Assembly (NCBI RefSeq): GCF_012933445.1
Contig: NZ_JABBNC010000027.1
Location: forward strand, 1 to 64,000
Direction of reading: 5' to 3'
DNA: 64,000 nt
Source: Actinoplanes sp. TBRC 11911
Lineage (GTDB): Bacteria > Actinomycetota > Actinomycetes > Mycobacteriales > Micromonosporaceae
In this document: one piece after another, positions 8,673-19,201 of the stretch
Layout of the letters: every line of letters starts with the position of its first letter
How positions within the stretch are numbered: the stretch's first letter is position 1
Translations under genes and position numbers: made by a program
The notes under the pieces: model-generated
Told to the model about the DNA's origin: nothing
The model's database searches: none
Seen by the model: only the letters and a program-made list of their open reading frames with translations

Positions 8673-10082
8673 TCAGACGCGGCGTTGTTTCACGATCGAG
8701 ATCAGGCTGACCAGCAGGCCGGCCAAGGCGATACCGGTCACCAGGTCTACGCCGGGCCGGTACTGGCTGAACGTGGTGCCGGCGGTGGCGACCAAGGCGG
8801 TCACTACGGCCAGTGCGATCGCGGTGCCGACCTGGCTGCTGGACTGCACCATGCCGGAGGCCAGTCCCTGCTCGTCGTGTCGGACGCCGTTGGTCGCCTG
8901 CGTCACGATCGCGGGGAAGCCGAAGGCCCAGCCGAAACCGAAGAGAATCATCGTGGGCAGGATGACCGGCGCGTAGTGCGGGTGGGTTCCGGCGGCAACA
9001 AGGGTCCAGACAAGGCCCAGGCTCAGCGACAGCATCGAGGCGACGATGAGTGGTGCAGTGCCGTGCCTCGTGATGAGCCGGCCGGTCACCGGGATGACGA
9101 GGACCTCGATCAAGCCGACGGGTAGCAGAGCCAGCGCCACGCGCAATGGCCCCCAGTGCAGATCATTTTGCAGGTAGAGGGTCATGATGAACTGGAACGG
9201 GATCCACGACGCGAACAGCGCGACAATGTTGAGATTCGCCCTTACCAGCGCGCCGCTACGCAAGATACCCAGCCGAACGAGTGGATTCTGCACCAGACTC
9301 TCGATCGCGACAAAGGCCGCGAACAGGACGAACGATCCCACATACAAGACAATGGTCACCGGGTCCGACCAGCCACGATGCGGCGCGGTCACCACAGCGT
9401 AGACGACGAGAAGTGTTGCACCGACCAGAGTGATGGCACCGCCCAGGTCGTAGCCTCCCGTCACCGACGGGCGGTCCTTGTTGATCAGGAGGTATCCGAT
9501 GATCAACGCCGCCAACGCGACGGGCACCGGAACCAGGAAGTTCCAGCGCCAGCCCAGACTGGTCAACAAACCGCCCATGATCAGACCGCCTGCGAACCCG
9601 CCGGCACCGAACAACGTCAGGATCGACAGTGCCCGGTTGCGGTCACGGCCTTCCCGGAACGTCGTGGTGGCGATCGACAACGCGGTCGGCGCGGTGAACG
9701 CGGCCGCCACGCCCTTGACGAAACGTGAACCGATCAGCAGGCCGCCGTCATTGACGAGGCCACCGACCAGGGAGGCGAGGGTGAAGACGGTCAGCGCGAT
9801 CAAAAAGACCTTGCGCCGGCCCAGCAGGTCCGCGGTACGCCCGCCAAGCAGGAGCAGACCGCCGAAGCCCAGAACATAGCCGTTGACAACCCACTGCAGA
9901 GCCGTCGTGGACATGTGCAGGTCGGTACCGATCGACGGCAGGGCCACGCCCACCGCCGAGACATCGAAACCGTCCAGTAAAAGTGCGATGCTGAGCACCG
10001 CGACAACTCCCCAGAGCCGAGCGGGCCAGCGTACGCCCGTTTCAGTAGTCGCGGTGGCTGGAAGAGATTCGGTAATTGCCAC
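8673..10082 (-). CDS. MFS transporter, DHA2 (EmrB/QacA-like) family
   Basis: A 469-residue integral membrane exporter with the hydrophobic profile of a 14-helix DHA2 drug/proton antiporter. Family marks are LLDGFDVSAVGVALPSIGTD in helix 1 and its loop, LGGRTADLLGRRKVF (the motif A loop between helices 2 and 3) and GSRFVKGVAAAFTAPTALSI near helix 4. I chose the GTG at 10082 (MAITESLP) over the ATG at 10136, because the decayed paralogue at 24416 begins with a matching MAIAYPLP. The likely function is proton-driven efflux of a small molecule; the substrate is unknown. A hairpin directly follows the stop. Confidence 0.88.
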   Translation of the reverse strand: MAITESLPATATTETGVRWPARLWGVVAVLSIALLLDGFDVSAVGVALPSIGTDLHMSTTALQWVVNGYVLGFGGLLLLGGRTADLLGRRKVFLIALTVFTLASLVGGLVNDGGLLIGSRFVKGVAAAFTAPTALSIATTTFREGRDRNRALSILTLFGAGGFAGGLIMGGLLTSLGWRWNFLVPVPVALAALIIGYLLINKDRPSVTGGYDLGGAITLVGATLLVVYAVVTAPHRGWSDPVTIVLYVGSFVLFAAFVAIESLVQNPLVRLGILRSGALVRANLNIVALFASWIPFQFIMTLYLQNDLHWGPLRVALALLPVGLIEVLVIPVTGRLITRHGTAPLIVASMLSLSLGLVWTLVAAGTHPHYAPVILPTMILFGFGWAFGFPAIVTQATNGVRHDEQGLASGMVQSSSQVGTAIALAVVTALVATAGTTFSQYRPGVDLVTGIALAGLLVSLISIVKQRRV

Positions 10083-10382
10083 GAGCCCGAAGCTAGGAAC
10101 GCATACATCGATCGGACAGGTTGCCGAGACGTTCATTACAGATCAGTCCGAAAGCCGCCGTCGTCGACGTAGTTGCTTGCGAGAGGTATCGACCACGTCG
10201 ACGCCGGGGCGTGGTGGTCAGCTGCCAGTCCGTGGTGTGGCTATCTCAACCTGACTTTATGATCCGATAGCTAGAAGCGCTACGGTGGAAGCCCGCGAAT
10301 GTGGCCCGGGGCTGGCGCCGGGAGGACGCCTGCCGTGATTTGTGCGGCTGCCACGCAAGGAAAGGCATGAGGGGCACCCAAA

Positions 10383-10928
10383 GTGACAGCGATCGGTATT
10401 TTCTGTGCCTCTTCCACGGGGCTCGACCGCAGGTGGCTGGATCTGGCTGACGCCACTGGAAAGGCGCTCGCCGCGCGTGGTTGGACGCTCGTGTCCGGCG
10501 GTGGCCGGGTCGGCATGATGGGTGCGGTCGCGGACGGCGCTCGCGCCGGCGGAGCCCAGACCGTCGGGGTGATGACCGAGTCGCTGGTAGCGAAAGAAAG
10601 TGCGGACACGAAGGCTGACGAACTGATCGTCGTCGCGGACATGGGCAGCCGTAAGAACCAGATGATCGAGCGATCGGATGCGTTCGTCGTCCTACCGGGC
10701 GGGCTCGGAACACTCGACGAGCTGTTCGAAGTCTGGACCACGGCAGGACTGGGATTGCACCACAAGCCGATCGTGTTGCTGGACCCGGACGGCTTCTACG
10801 ACGGACTGATGAGCTGGCTGGCGAAGGCACCGTTTGTCCGGCCGGAGGCGCTAGAGAAGGTGATCTTGGAGAGGTCGATCGACGCCGCCTTGGATGCGAT
10901 TGCGCGTCGGCTCTCGGTGGTGAGATGA
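10383..10928 (+). CDS. LOG family protein (cytokinin riboside 5'-monophosphate phosphoribohydrolase-like)
   Basis: A 181-residue LOG/TIGR00730-type protein. The nucleotide-binding segments are clear: IGIFCASSTG at the start, WTLVSGGGRVGMMGAVADGA near residues 38-58, the MGSRKNQMIERSDAFVVLPG segment near 96-117, and the family signature PGGLGTLDELFEVWT near 116-130. Family enzymes cleave ribose 5-phosphate from N6-modified or plain AMP-type nucleotides; the physiological substrate in actinobacteria is often unclear. Translation starts at GTG 10383. It converges on the LAL regulator gene with a 54-base gap. Confidence 0.92.
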   Translation: MTAIGIFCASSTGLDRRWLDLADATGKALAARGWTLVSGGGRVGMMGAVADGARAGGAQTVGVMTESLVAKESADTKADELIVVADMGSRKNQMIERSDAFVVLPGGLGTLDELFEVWTTAGLGLHHKPIVLLDPDGFYDGLMSWLAKAPFVRPEALEKVILERSIDAALDAIARRLSVVR

Positions 10929-10982
10929 CAGTGTTCTGAGCGCCGCCGCGGTGTGACAACGTGTCGAGCGCGGCCCGCGCGG

Positions 10983-13694
10983 CTATGTCATGCGCGCTGA
11001 CAACTGGTTGCGTGAGGTGATATCTAGCTTGGGGAAGATCCGGTAGAGGTGAGACCCGATGGTCCGTGGCGACAGGAACAACTGCTGACCGATCTCGCGG
11101 TTCGACATGCCCTGGGCGGCCATGCGCGCGATCTGCAACTCCTGCGGTGTCAGCCGCTGCAACGACACCGGTACGGCGGTAGCCGTACGGTCTCCGGCCG
11201 CGCGTAGTTCGGTCTGCGCGTTCTCGGCCCAGGCTTTTGCGCCGATCAGCCGGAAGACGCCTAATGCCTGGCGTAACGGCTCTCGGGACTCGATCCTGCG
11301 CCGTTGCCGGCGCAGCCAGGCGCCGTACGCGAATTGGATGCGCGCTCTGACCCATGGCCAGCGGGTGAGGTCAGCCGCAAGGGCTTCTCGATAGCGGGAT
11401 TCCGCGTCGTCGTCTGCGAGGACTGCACGGGCGTAGAGAAGCTGAACAGCAAGCAGCGGAGAGGGTGTGACGCGCGTCAGATCTTCCATGTCCGCGATGA
11501 TGCGTCGCGCCTCGTCACGCCGGTCCGCGTAGACACCGGCCTCGGCAACGAACATGACCCCGCAGAACCGCTCACGCGGGTGGAAGCACGGATCGGCGGG
11601 ATCGAAGACACGACGCAGAGCCTCGAATGCCTCGTTATGCCGACCTTCGGTGATCAACGCGAAACCGCGGGCGAGCTGCGCACACGCGAGAAACAGGTTC
11701 AACGAGCGCAGCGTCGGCATCTGTTCGGACGCTGCGGCGAGTTGCAGGGCCTGCTCGCTGTTGCCCTGCAGAGCGGCAGACCGTGCCTCGTTCACCAACG
11801 GCCCGACACTCCAGATCATCTGGCCGGTGTCCTGCGCCAGCCGCCGAGCCTCCTCAGTCGCCGAGTCACTGCCGGCCCAGTCCCCCAAGTCGAGCCGCAC
11901 CACGCCTTGCACGCCCAGAACGTGTGAAAGCAGTCCCAACCTTCCTTGATCGCGCAGCTTGCGCTCGGCCCGCTGCAGAAAATCCAGGGCAAGGGGCTGA
12001 TCGCCGACAGCGTGTGCCGCCAGTCCGAGCAGACGGAGCGCTTCTGCGTCCAAGACCGTCTCCACCGATATCTCCGAAAGGATGCCGAGGACTGTGCGCG
12101 CTTGAAGCACCGGTTGCGCCACCGCTAACGCGGCAACATAACGCGGGTCTTCCCGCGCACCGCGAAGCGACAGGGTGACCGACGCGACGCGTGCCCGCGC
12201 CACCTCGCCCGGGTTCGCCCACCAACAGCGCAGGGCTGCGCCGATCAGTAGGTTCAGCGCGAGGTCGGTGTCGCCGGCATCCGCCGATGCCCGGGCAACG
12301 CGGCAAAGCTCAAGGATGTGCTGATCATCGCCGGGCACGCCGTCGTGGAATATCTCCCGCAGCCATTCCATCCGGGCCTGGTCGAGTGCCGACAGGGGGG
12401 TCAGGGACGCCGCCGCGATCATCCGGTCGACGAGGTCGGCCCGGCCGAGCCCGAAAGCGTGCTCCGCTGCCATCAGCAGTCGGCGTCCACGCGCCGAGTC
12501 GTCGGTGGTCAGCTGTGCCGAACGCTCCAGTGCGCAGATCGCCGCGACGACGGCTCCTCGCCGGAGGCTCTCGACGTGGCTGAGTTCGAGCTCATCGGCG
12601 ACCTCCTCGTCGGGGCCGACGATGGATTGGGCTCTGTGCCACGTACGCCGGTACTGGTTCTTCTCGAGCGCCGCCGCGAGCGCGGAGTGCGCCGCCCGGT
12701 GCCGAGCACCTGACTCGCATTGGATGAGTGCGGACCGCATCAGCGGATGCCGGAAACGAACGTGGACAAGGTCGAAGTCGATCAGGCCGATGGCGGACGC
12801 CGGTTCGAGGACATCCAGTGTGACGGGCGACCCGGATAGCGCTTCCGTAGCGGCCAGAATCTCGGACGTCTCACCCTCCGTGTCGACCGCAGCGATGAGC
12901 GTCGCATCGCGCGTGATTCGGGGTAGTTCATCGATCCGGGCCGCAAACGCACGCTCAAGCCGGGCGCTTAGCGGGATGAGAGCCGGATCGTGGGCAACAT
13001 TCCGCGCAACGGCGGAAAGTTCCACCAGCGCAAGCGGGTTTCCCGCGGCCTGCTCGAGCACAGCTTCACGGTCGGCAGCGTCCAGGTCGCCCCCGTGCTG
13101 CAGCAGCAGCTGCCGGGCGTCGTTCTCGTCCAGACCGCTCACCTCGAGCTGGCCCAGCGACGCATCGCCGAACGGGTCCGGATAGCCGGTCCGCCTAGCA
13201 CACACAATAACGATCGGATCATTGCCGATACGACGAGCAAGGAAAGCGAGCACGTCTCGCGTCGGTTCATCCAACCACTGCAGGTCGTCGAGTATGACCA
13301 GGACCGGTCGCTCGACGGCGGCTTCGCTGATCAGGCTCAGCGTCGCCAGCGCGATAAGAAACAACGAGTCACCAGGACCGTCGGAGAGGCCGAATGCGGA
13401 CCTCAGCGCACGCTGCTGGGCCGGAGGAATGGCGTCGAGACTGGGCAGAATCGGCCGTAGAAGCTGATGCAGACCGGCGAAGGGCATTCCTACTTCCGAC
13501 TCGACACCGCTGACCTCGAGCACCTGGTAACCGCTGTCTCGCGCGTGCGCCGCAGCGGCGCGTAGCAGACTGGACTTGCCGATACCCGCCTCGCCGATCG
13601 CGACGAGCACCGAGCCTTGGGTCCGGATGCCATCGACAGCTGCATACATCACCGCGAGCTCAGCTCCGCGGCCGATCAAGAAGCCGCTATCCAT
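10983..13694 (-). CDS. LuxR-family regulator, large ATP-binding (LAL) type
   Basis: A 903-residue regulator from the ATG at 13694 (MDSGFLIGRGAEL). The N-terminus is an AAA_16/STAND-like ATPase with Walker A GEAGIGKSSLL near residue 33 and Walker B VLVILDDLQWLDEPT near 120. A long alpha-helical, TPR-like middle follows (about 380-830). The C-terminus is a LuxR helix-turn-helix, LTPQELQIARMAAQGMSNRE, then PRTIGSHLYRIFPKL. Such LAL proteins usually activate nearby catabolic or biosynthetic genes in response to a ligand. No obvious operon partner remains: the next gene upstream on this strand is a frameshifted leucine dehydrogenase, 112 bases away. Confidence 0.92.
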   Translation of the reverse strand: MDSGFLIGRGAELAVMYAAVDGIRTQGSVLVAIGEAGIGKSSLLRAAAAHARDSGYQVLEVSGVESEVGMPFAGLHQLLRPILPSLDAIPPAQQRALRSAFGLSDGPGDSLFLIALATLSLISEAAVERPVLVILDDLQWLDEPTRDVLAFLARRIGNDPIVIVCARRTGYPDPFGDASLGQLEVSGLDENDARQLLLQHGGDLDAADREAVLEQAAGNPLALVELSAVARNVAHDPALIPLSARLERAFAARIDELPRITRDATLIAAVDTEGETSEILAATEALSGSPVTLDVLEPASAIGLIDFDLVHVRFRHPLMRSALIQCESGARHRAAHSALAAALEKNQYRRTWHRAQSIVGPDEEVADELELSHVESLRRGAVVAAICALERSAQLTTDDSARGRRLLMAAEHAFGLGRADLVDRMIAAASLTPLSALDQARMEWLREIFHDGVPGDDQHILELCRVARASADAGDTDLALNLLIGAALRCWWANPGEVARARVASVTLSLRGAREDPRYVAALAVAQPVLQARTVLGILSEISVETVLDAEALRLLGLAAHAVGDQPLALDFLQRAERKLRDQGRLGLLSHVLGVQGVVRLDLGDWAGSDSATEEARRLAQDTGQMIWSVGPLVNEARSAALQGNSEQALQLAAASEQMPTLRSLNLFLACAQLARGFALITEGRHNEAFEALRRVFDPADPCFHPRERFCGVMFVAEAGVYADRRDEARRIIADMEDLTRVTPSPLLAVQLLYARAVLADDDAESRYREALAADLTRWPWVRARIQFAYGAWLRRQRRRIESREPLRQALGVFRLIGAKAWAENAQTELRAAGDRTATAVPVSLQRLTPQELQIARMAAQGMSNREIGQQLFLSPRTIGSHLYRIFPKLDITSRNQLSARMT

Positions 13695-13806
13695 AAAAAC
13701 TGACACTAGACCGGCATCGTGGGCGGCACCATGGCCCCGCCGGCCCAGGTCAGAGTACCTGGATGCCGTCGTCACGGGTGTTCGGAGCCTTCCCGGGCAG
13801 GGCACC

Positions 13807-14888
13807 TCAAACGCCCTCGGGCCCAGCGCTTAACCGTGACAGGCTCATCCCCGCGATTCGGCGCTCGGCGAGATAATCGGCGGCAGCTACCGGCGAGATG
13901 CCTTTGCTGTCTGCAATGTGCAGAATTTCCCTGGTCGTCTCGTAGACGCCAGTTGCCCGGGATTTCGCCCGATCGAAGTTGAAGCCACTGATATCATCCG
14001 CTACCTGGATGACTCCGCCCGCATTGACGACATAATCGGGAGCATACAGAATTCCATGATCCGTCAGCGTCGTCGCAATGCCAGGATGGGCCAGCTGATT
14101 ATTTGCGGCGCCGACCACGGCCCTTGCGCGCAAGGCCGGCACCGTCTCATCGTTTAGCGCACCACCCAGCGCACAACGGCGTATATATCGAGGTTCGAGG
14201 CAAGTAGTGCATCAGTGTCGCCGACCAATGTGACTTGAGGGTGCATGTTGCGGGCCCAGGCAAGCCTGGCCTCGTTGATGTCCGTCGCGACCACGATCGC
14301 GCCTGCCTCAATCAGATGAGCTACCAACGTCTTGCCAACCTTGCCTAATCCGGCGACACCAACCGCACGTCCGGCCAAACTGGGGTTGGACCAGAGATGC
14401 TCAGCAACGGCACGCATGCCCTGGAATACGCCCCATGCGGTGAGAATCGACGAGTCACCTGAACCGCCATGTTCCGGGCTTCGGCTGCCGACGTACTTAG
14501 TCACGCTTCCGATGACATCCATATCTGAGACATCGGTGCCGACGTCACAAGCTGTGTAATAGCGGCCAGCCAGAGACTCGACCAGTCGACCATATGCGAG
14601 ATGGAGTTCGTCAGACTTCGCGACGCCAGGATCACCCCAGATGACCGCCTTCCCACCCCCAAAATTCAGGCCAGAAATCGCGTTCTTGTACGTCATGCCA
14701 CGAGAGAGCCGGAGCACGTCGGCAACCGCGTCGTCCTCTCGCTCGTAGTGGTAGAAGCGGGTACCTCCGGGCGCCGGCCCAAGAGCCGTGGAATGAATCG
14801 CTACGACAGCCCGCAATCCGGTTTTCCGATCATGATGAAAAACCACCTGCTCGTGCCCAGTAGCGTCATCGCCGAGAGTGCTGAACAC
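13807..14888 (-). pseudogene. Leucine/valine (Glu/Leu/Phe/Val) dehydrogenase with one frameshift
   Basis: The first 240 residues (GTG start 14888) are a good amino-acid dehydrogenase of the Leu/Val type, an NAD-dependent oxidative deaminase. It has LGPAPGGTRFYHY, the catalytic Lys in MTYKNAISGLNFGGGK, and the Rossmann motif VGVAGLGKVGKTLV. At about 14180 the frame shifts. Adding one base after the codons for DIYA restores the expected C-A-L-G-G-A-L-N-D-E-T-V-P reading, and the remaining 110 residues (RARAVVGAANNQLAHPGIAT onward) finish normally. A single lost base is the only defect I see, so a sequencing error is possible; otherwise this is a recent pseudogene. Confidence 0.82.
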
Positions 14889-14917
14889 GTCAACGTATTT
14901 CTCCTGACGGGGTAGGT

Positions 14918-15440
14918 GATGAGGGGATCGCTGGTGATCGACAACATGCTGCCGGTCATGTCCGAAGGCGGGGTCTTGCCCGGCGCATCGTGCACGACCA
15001 CCGCCTGGCCGGTCTTGCGAACTGAGGCATACACGGTCTCCATGTCGAGCGGGGACAGCGAACGCAGGTCGATCACCTCGAGCTCGCGGCCGTCCTCGGC
15101 CGCGGCGGTCGCCGCTTCCAGCGAGGTGCGGACCATCGGGCCGTGCGCGATGACCGTTACGCCGGTGCTTGCACGAGCGACCCTGGCCGAGTGCAGCGGG
15201 AAGGTGTTCGCGAGATTGGCGTCCAGGTCAACCTCGCCCTTCTCCCAGTGACGCCGCTTCGACTCGAAGAACACGATCGGGTCGTCCGAAACGATCGACT
15301 GGCGGATCATCGAATACGCGTCCGCCGGGTTTCGCGCAGGTCACGACCTTGAGACCCGGCACGCGCGCGAGAACATCGTCTCGGGCGACTCAGAGTGGTG
15401 CTCGATCGCGATGTTGTTCGGCTTGACGTCGCCTGACCTG
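14918..15440 (-). pseudogene. Fragment of branched-chain alpha-keto acid / pyruvate dehydrogenase E1-beta
   Basis: The minus strand reads IAIEHHSESPETMF, then after a frameshift PGLKVVTCAKP, and in a further frame DDPIVFFESKRRHWEKGEVD. The transketolase C-terminal domain follows (VTVIAHGPMVRTSLEAATAA, then LEVIDLRSLSPLDMETVYAS), ending near SDPLITYPVRR. The N-terminal thiamine-diphosphate half and the extreme C-terminus are missing. The fragment lies directly before the frameshifted leucine dehydrogenase. The pair looks like the wreck of a branched-chain amino-acid catabolic operon. Confidence 0.75.
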
Positions 15441-16075
15441 CGAATCCTGCGCCGATCGACAGCATCGGGGCCTACGCCTGGACGATTCGGCGTTGCCCTG
15501 GAGGCGGACTTACGAAGCGGTGGCATGGTGAGGACCTACACGACAGACGTGGAACACTAATCACGCGGCTGACTATACATTACGGAATCCAGATTGATTG
15601 CGTTCGCAATCTACGGGCAACCCGCCAAGGTAACGAACCAGATCTGCCCGCGGACGTCGTCGCCGGGCTCACACTGGACGGTGCGCCTTGATGTGGGATC
15701 GACGGGTAGATCGTTTGGAAACCCCTCAGCATTACGTCGATCGAGTCCAGGGCGGCCGGCGCGGCAATCCGACCCGCGCCCTACCTGCCCTGGCCGCAGG
15801 CGAAGGCAGGCCAACGGCCCTGAGAGTCATTCAGGGAAGCCATGGGTCGCTCCGGCAATGCCGTGCGTGGGTGCGTGTTCCGCTCCTCCAGGCGCTGGGC
15901 CCAGGGCCAGGCGAATACTGGATCGACCACGCCGGTGATGGGTGTTGCTGATGCACGGCGAGGCAGGGAGCAGTGTGAATCTCGTCGCGGCACAGTTTTA
16001 GGTTGATCGACCAAGAACGGTGTTAGCGTTCGGCGGCGATCTCACCTCGCCCGTGGTGGTCAGGAGGCCCATGTC
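15441..16075. other. Gene-poor stretch upstream of an MFS gene
   Basis: I see no convincing coding frame here. The last 25 bases carry the leader of the MFS gene, including an AGGAGG-like ribosome-binding site near 16060. Confidence 0.5.
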
Positions 16076-17278
16076 ATGACGAACCGAACCGTCAACGACC
16101 CTGAGGTCGTAGGACCGCCCAGCCATACCAGGCCGAACAAGTGGCTGGCAGTCACGGCTGTGGCGGCCTGTTCGTTCAGCCTGGTGCTTTCCGAGTTCCT
16201 GCCGATCGGCTTGCTCACCGACATCGCCGACGGACTCGACGTTTCGGCCGGGACTGCAGGTCTGCTCGTTGTCATGCCCGGCCTCGCAGCGACGGTGGCC
16301 GCCCCGGCCGCCACCGTCCTCGCCGGACGGATCAACCGCAGGATCGTGCTGGTGACGCTGGCCGGCCTGCTGGTTGTGTCCAATGTACTGGCTGCGCTCA
16401 GTCCCAACCTGAGCATGATGCTGGCGGCCCGGATCCTGCTCGGCATCGGGAGCGGCGGCTTCTGGGCGTTCGGCACCAGCGTCGCACCCCGCTTGGTCGA
16501 AGGTGTGCACGCCACGCGCGCTACCGCGACGGTCACCAGTGGTATCGCTTTGGGCACGGTCGCGAGCCTGCCTCTAGGCGCGTTCATCGGTAACGTAGCC
16601 GGTTGGAGATACGCATTCTCGTTCGGGGCCGCACTATCGCTGTTAGCCGTGGTCGCTCAGCTCGTGCTCCTGCCGTCACTGCCGTCAACCGGCCGCACCA
16701 CAACACGGACGCTGATCGCATTCATGCGCATGAGGGAGCCACGAACCGTCCTTATCGCCACCCTCCTCACCTTCCTTGCACAGTTCGGGGCGTACACGTA
16801 TCTCGAGCCGTACCTGAGGGACCGCGCCGATTTCAGCCCGTCGTCCGTGACGCTCGTGCTGCTGGCCTTCGGACTGGCCGGGCTGGCCGGAAACTTCGCC
16901 TTCATCCGCATTATCGATGCGTCTCCCAGGTACGCGGTGATCGGCTTTTTGACCCTCACGGCGGCGGCCATCGCACTGCTTCCCCGAGTCGCCGGCCATG
17001 CTCTCGCCGCGATAGTGCTGGTTACGCTGTGGGGATCGATTTGGGGAGGGTTGCCGATCGGTTTGCAGATCTTCATGATGCGCACCGCGGGTGCAGCGGC
17101 CGAGGGCGGCCAAGCTATGCTCGTCGCCACTCTTCAGATCGGCCTCGCGGCTGGATCTGCGCTCGGCGGGGTGGCGGTCGACCGCGCTGGGCTGGGCGTC
17201 ACATTCACGGCCGCGGCGGCTGTCGCCCTAGCCGGCGCGGCTACGGTCGTACTGCGAAGCTATCGCCAGCATCATTGA
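16076..17278 (+). CDS. MFS transporter, 12-helix drug/sugar efflux type
   Basis: A 400-residue membrane protein with about twelve hydrophobic segments and a short charged N-terminus. It resembles the AraJ/Cmx/YdhP group of efflux proteins: FSLVLSEFLPIGLLTDIADG in helix 1, LAGRINRRIVLV in the helix 2-3 loop, and MLAARILLGIGSGGFWAFGT near helix 4. The ATG at 16076 follows AGGAGGCCC. It probably exports a drug or small metabolite using the proton gradient. No partner gene adjoins it; the nearest gene downstream is a TetR regulator 570 bases away on the same strand. Confidence 0.88.
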   Translation: MTNRTVNDPEVVGPPSHTRPNKWLAVTAVAACSFSLVLSEFLPIGLLTDIADGLDVSAGTAGLLVVMPGLAATVAAPAATVLAGRINRRIVLVTLAGLLVVSNVLAALSPNLSMMLAARILLGIGSGGFWAFGTSVAPRLVEGVHATRATATVTSGIALGTVASLPLGAFIGNVAGWRYAFSFGAALSLLAVVAQLVLLPSLPSTGRTTTRTLIAFMRMREPRTVLIATLLTFLAQFGAYTYLEPYLRDRADFSPSSVTLVLLAFGLAGLAGNFAFIRIIDASPRYAVIGFLTLTAAAIALLPRVAGHALAAIVLVTLWGSIWGGLPIGLQIFMMRTAGAAAEGGQAMLVATLQIGLAAGSALGGVAVDRAGLGVTFTAAAAVALAGAATVVLRSYRQHH

Positions 17279-17851
17279 CCGGAGCGGTGGACCTCTTGGC
17301 CAGGGCTGTGTGCGTCCAGCGCAGTCACGATGAAAACGGCTCAACCGGTGGACAGGCCACCCTCGTCATTTGTCGCAGCGACGATGGTGGCCCGCGAGGC
17401 CGCCCGTGAAAGCCGAGCAGCGCCCCAAACTCAGCTGGCACCGGCTACGCCATCCGCGATGCCGCCGCGTCCACCCTTGCATGTCCACACCGCCCATAAC
17501 ACCACCACCGCATCCGCGATCGATGAACGCAAAGCGCCCGTCCCCGACGAGGACAGATTCGTGCTTCATTGCGATTGCCTTTGTTATGTGAATCAGGGTG
17601 CAAGAATGCCAGCACGGATGAGCACCGAATGATGGGTGACTTTGCGGATCCTCCCCAACAAATCAGATCGCCGCTCCGACGCCGCCAGGTACGTTCCACT
17701 ACGGAATAGGACTGACGTTTATCATCTGGTCTTCAACTGATCGAGTCAGATGCTCTTGGCGTCGCTCACGCTGAGCTAAACCACGATCGTCCGAACATGC
17801 ATAGGCCCAGCCCTTACTGGCTGTTTGGCCAATAATCGTTACCCTGGTCCC
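17279..17851. other. Gene-poor stretch
   Basis: Short open frames occur on both strands but none has a recognisable domain or a good ribosome-binding site. The last 30 bases include the 8-bp palindrome TTGGCCAA (17825-17832) close to the tetR start. It could be part of an operator, but this is weak evidence. Confidence 0.45.
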
Positions 17852-18445
17852 ATGGCCCGACCACGGAAGTTCGATGAGGACGAGGTCGTCGCAGCGGCCC
17901 GCGAGCGGTTCTGGGCGACAGGTTACGACGGCACCTCAATGAGCGACCTAGTAGAGGCAACCGGCGTCGCCTCCCAGAGCCTCTACGGGGCGTTCGGCAG
18001 CAAACACGGCTTGTTCATGCGAACTCTGCACGCGTACTGCACCGGCCAAATCGCCGGCCTGACGGCCGCCGCCGAGAAAATGCAGAGCCCCTGGCAGACA
18101 GCTCTCGCCGCGGTGACGTTCGACGAGGGCGGCCGACCCGAGCTCACCCCCGAGGGCTGCTTCCTCTCCTCCTCAGCCGTGACCATGTCGCGTCGTGATC
18201 ATGCCGTCCGGGAACTTTGGGAGCAAACCTATGACGACGTTCTCAGAGTCTTCGTCCATCTGTTGCGCCGCGCCCGCGACTTGGGCGAGATCCGACCCGA
18301 TGTGAACATCGACGATGCTGCGGTCGCCATGATCGTGGCAATGCAAGGAATCGAATTCCTCCGCAAGTCCGGCGCCAGCGACGAGATATACGCGACGGCC
18401 AAGCGTGCCACAACCGCTACCCTGACGGCCGCCTACACCGTGTGA
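17852..18445 (+). CDS. TetR/AcrR family transcriptional regulator
   Basis: A 197-residue repressor. The DNA-binding domain is typical: RKFDEDEVVAAARERFWATG, then YDGTSMSDLVEATGVASQSL, then YGAFGSKHGLFMRTL (residues 4-60). The effector domain contains the EGCFLSSSAVTMSRRD segment often seen in the YezE/TetR_C_16-like group. I chose the ATG at 17852 (MARPRKFDED) over a TTG nine codons earlier, because it begins exactly at the conserved domain. No divergent gene is present, so the target is not evident. The MFS pump 570 bases upstream is one candidate. Confidence 0.88.
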   Translation: MARPRKFDEDEVVAAARERFWATGYDGTSMSDLVEATGVASQSLYGAFGSKHGLFMRTLHAYCTGQIAGLTAAAEKMQSPWQTALAAVTFDEGGRPELTPEGCFLSSSAVTMSRRDHAVRELWEQTYDDVLRVFVHLLRRARDLGEIRPDVNIDDAAVAMIVAMQGIEFLRKSGASDEIYATAKRATTATLTAAYTV

Positions 18446-19201
18446 TGGCCGCACGGGCATAGCCATCCCGGCGCGCAAATCCATGACCCCGCTTCGAGAT
18501 CAGTGCTCCACGGAGACCAACGAATGGACCTCTACCTGGAGTCTTCAGGTGGTGTGCCGGTCGGAGCGGCGAAGCTAATCCCGACCCGCAGGTCGCCGGA
18601 CCGGCCTTGTGCAGTCACAGCCGGCCGCGACATCATCCCCGCCAGAGGGTGTCGCCCACCGATGGACGATCTGGTTTACACCTCGGGGAGCGAGACGGCC
18701 GCAGTAGTCCCACGCCTACCAAGCCCGAGACGTGGCGAAGGGCGGCAGCTGTTCAACCGAGGTTGAAATGGACGACGGCGCTACCTCCTGGGCGGTGACT
18801 GGGCCAGGCACCGAGAAGCCAGAGGCGCCAAGGCCCAGCCGGCCGCCGCGACTGCAGTCGCATAGCCGACTGAAATCATTCTCCAGACATCCGAAGTGTT
18901 CGAGTGCGACGTGCACGACGATGTCGATCAGCACCGACGCGGACAGCACATACCGGCTATGGTTTCCGTCACCCACTGCTAACTTGGCACATTGGTAGCC
19001 AGGAGGTAGCGTTCTCGGCGTCACCTGAAGCTAGTTCCTTGCCCTGTCGTTGACGGCAGTGCACGCCCATCGCGATCACAATCAATACATGGCATGAGCT
19101 GTCTGTTCCATGCAGAACGCCGAGCCAACTGTGGCTGAGTCGGCGCTTGCACGAGTTCTCAAAGGAAGTCCAAATCTCGTGGCTGGTTGCGGGAGAGCAG
19201 A
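18446..19201. other. Gene-poor stretch
   Basis: About 750 bases with only short, unrecognised frames on both strands. It may be the worn-down remains of a gene or a long leader for the GMC oxidoreductase, whose ribosome-binding site (GGGAGAG) ends it. Confidence 0.5.

Noticed and set aside
10246..11355. A 369-codon minus-strand frame spanning the LOG gene and the end of the LAL gene
   Set aside because: It overlaps two recognised genes in other frames and its translation is Arg/Pro/Ser-rich without domain content.
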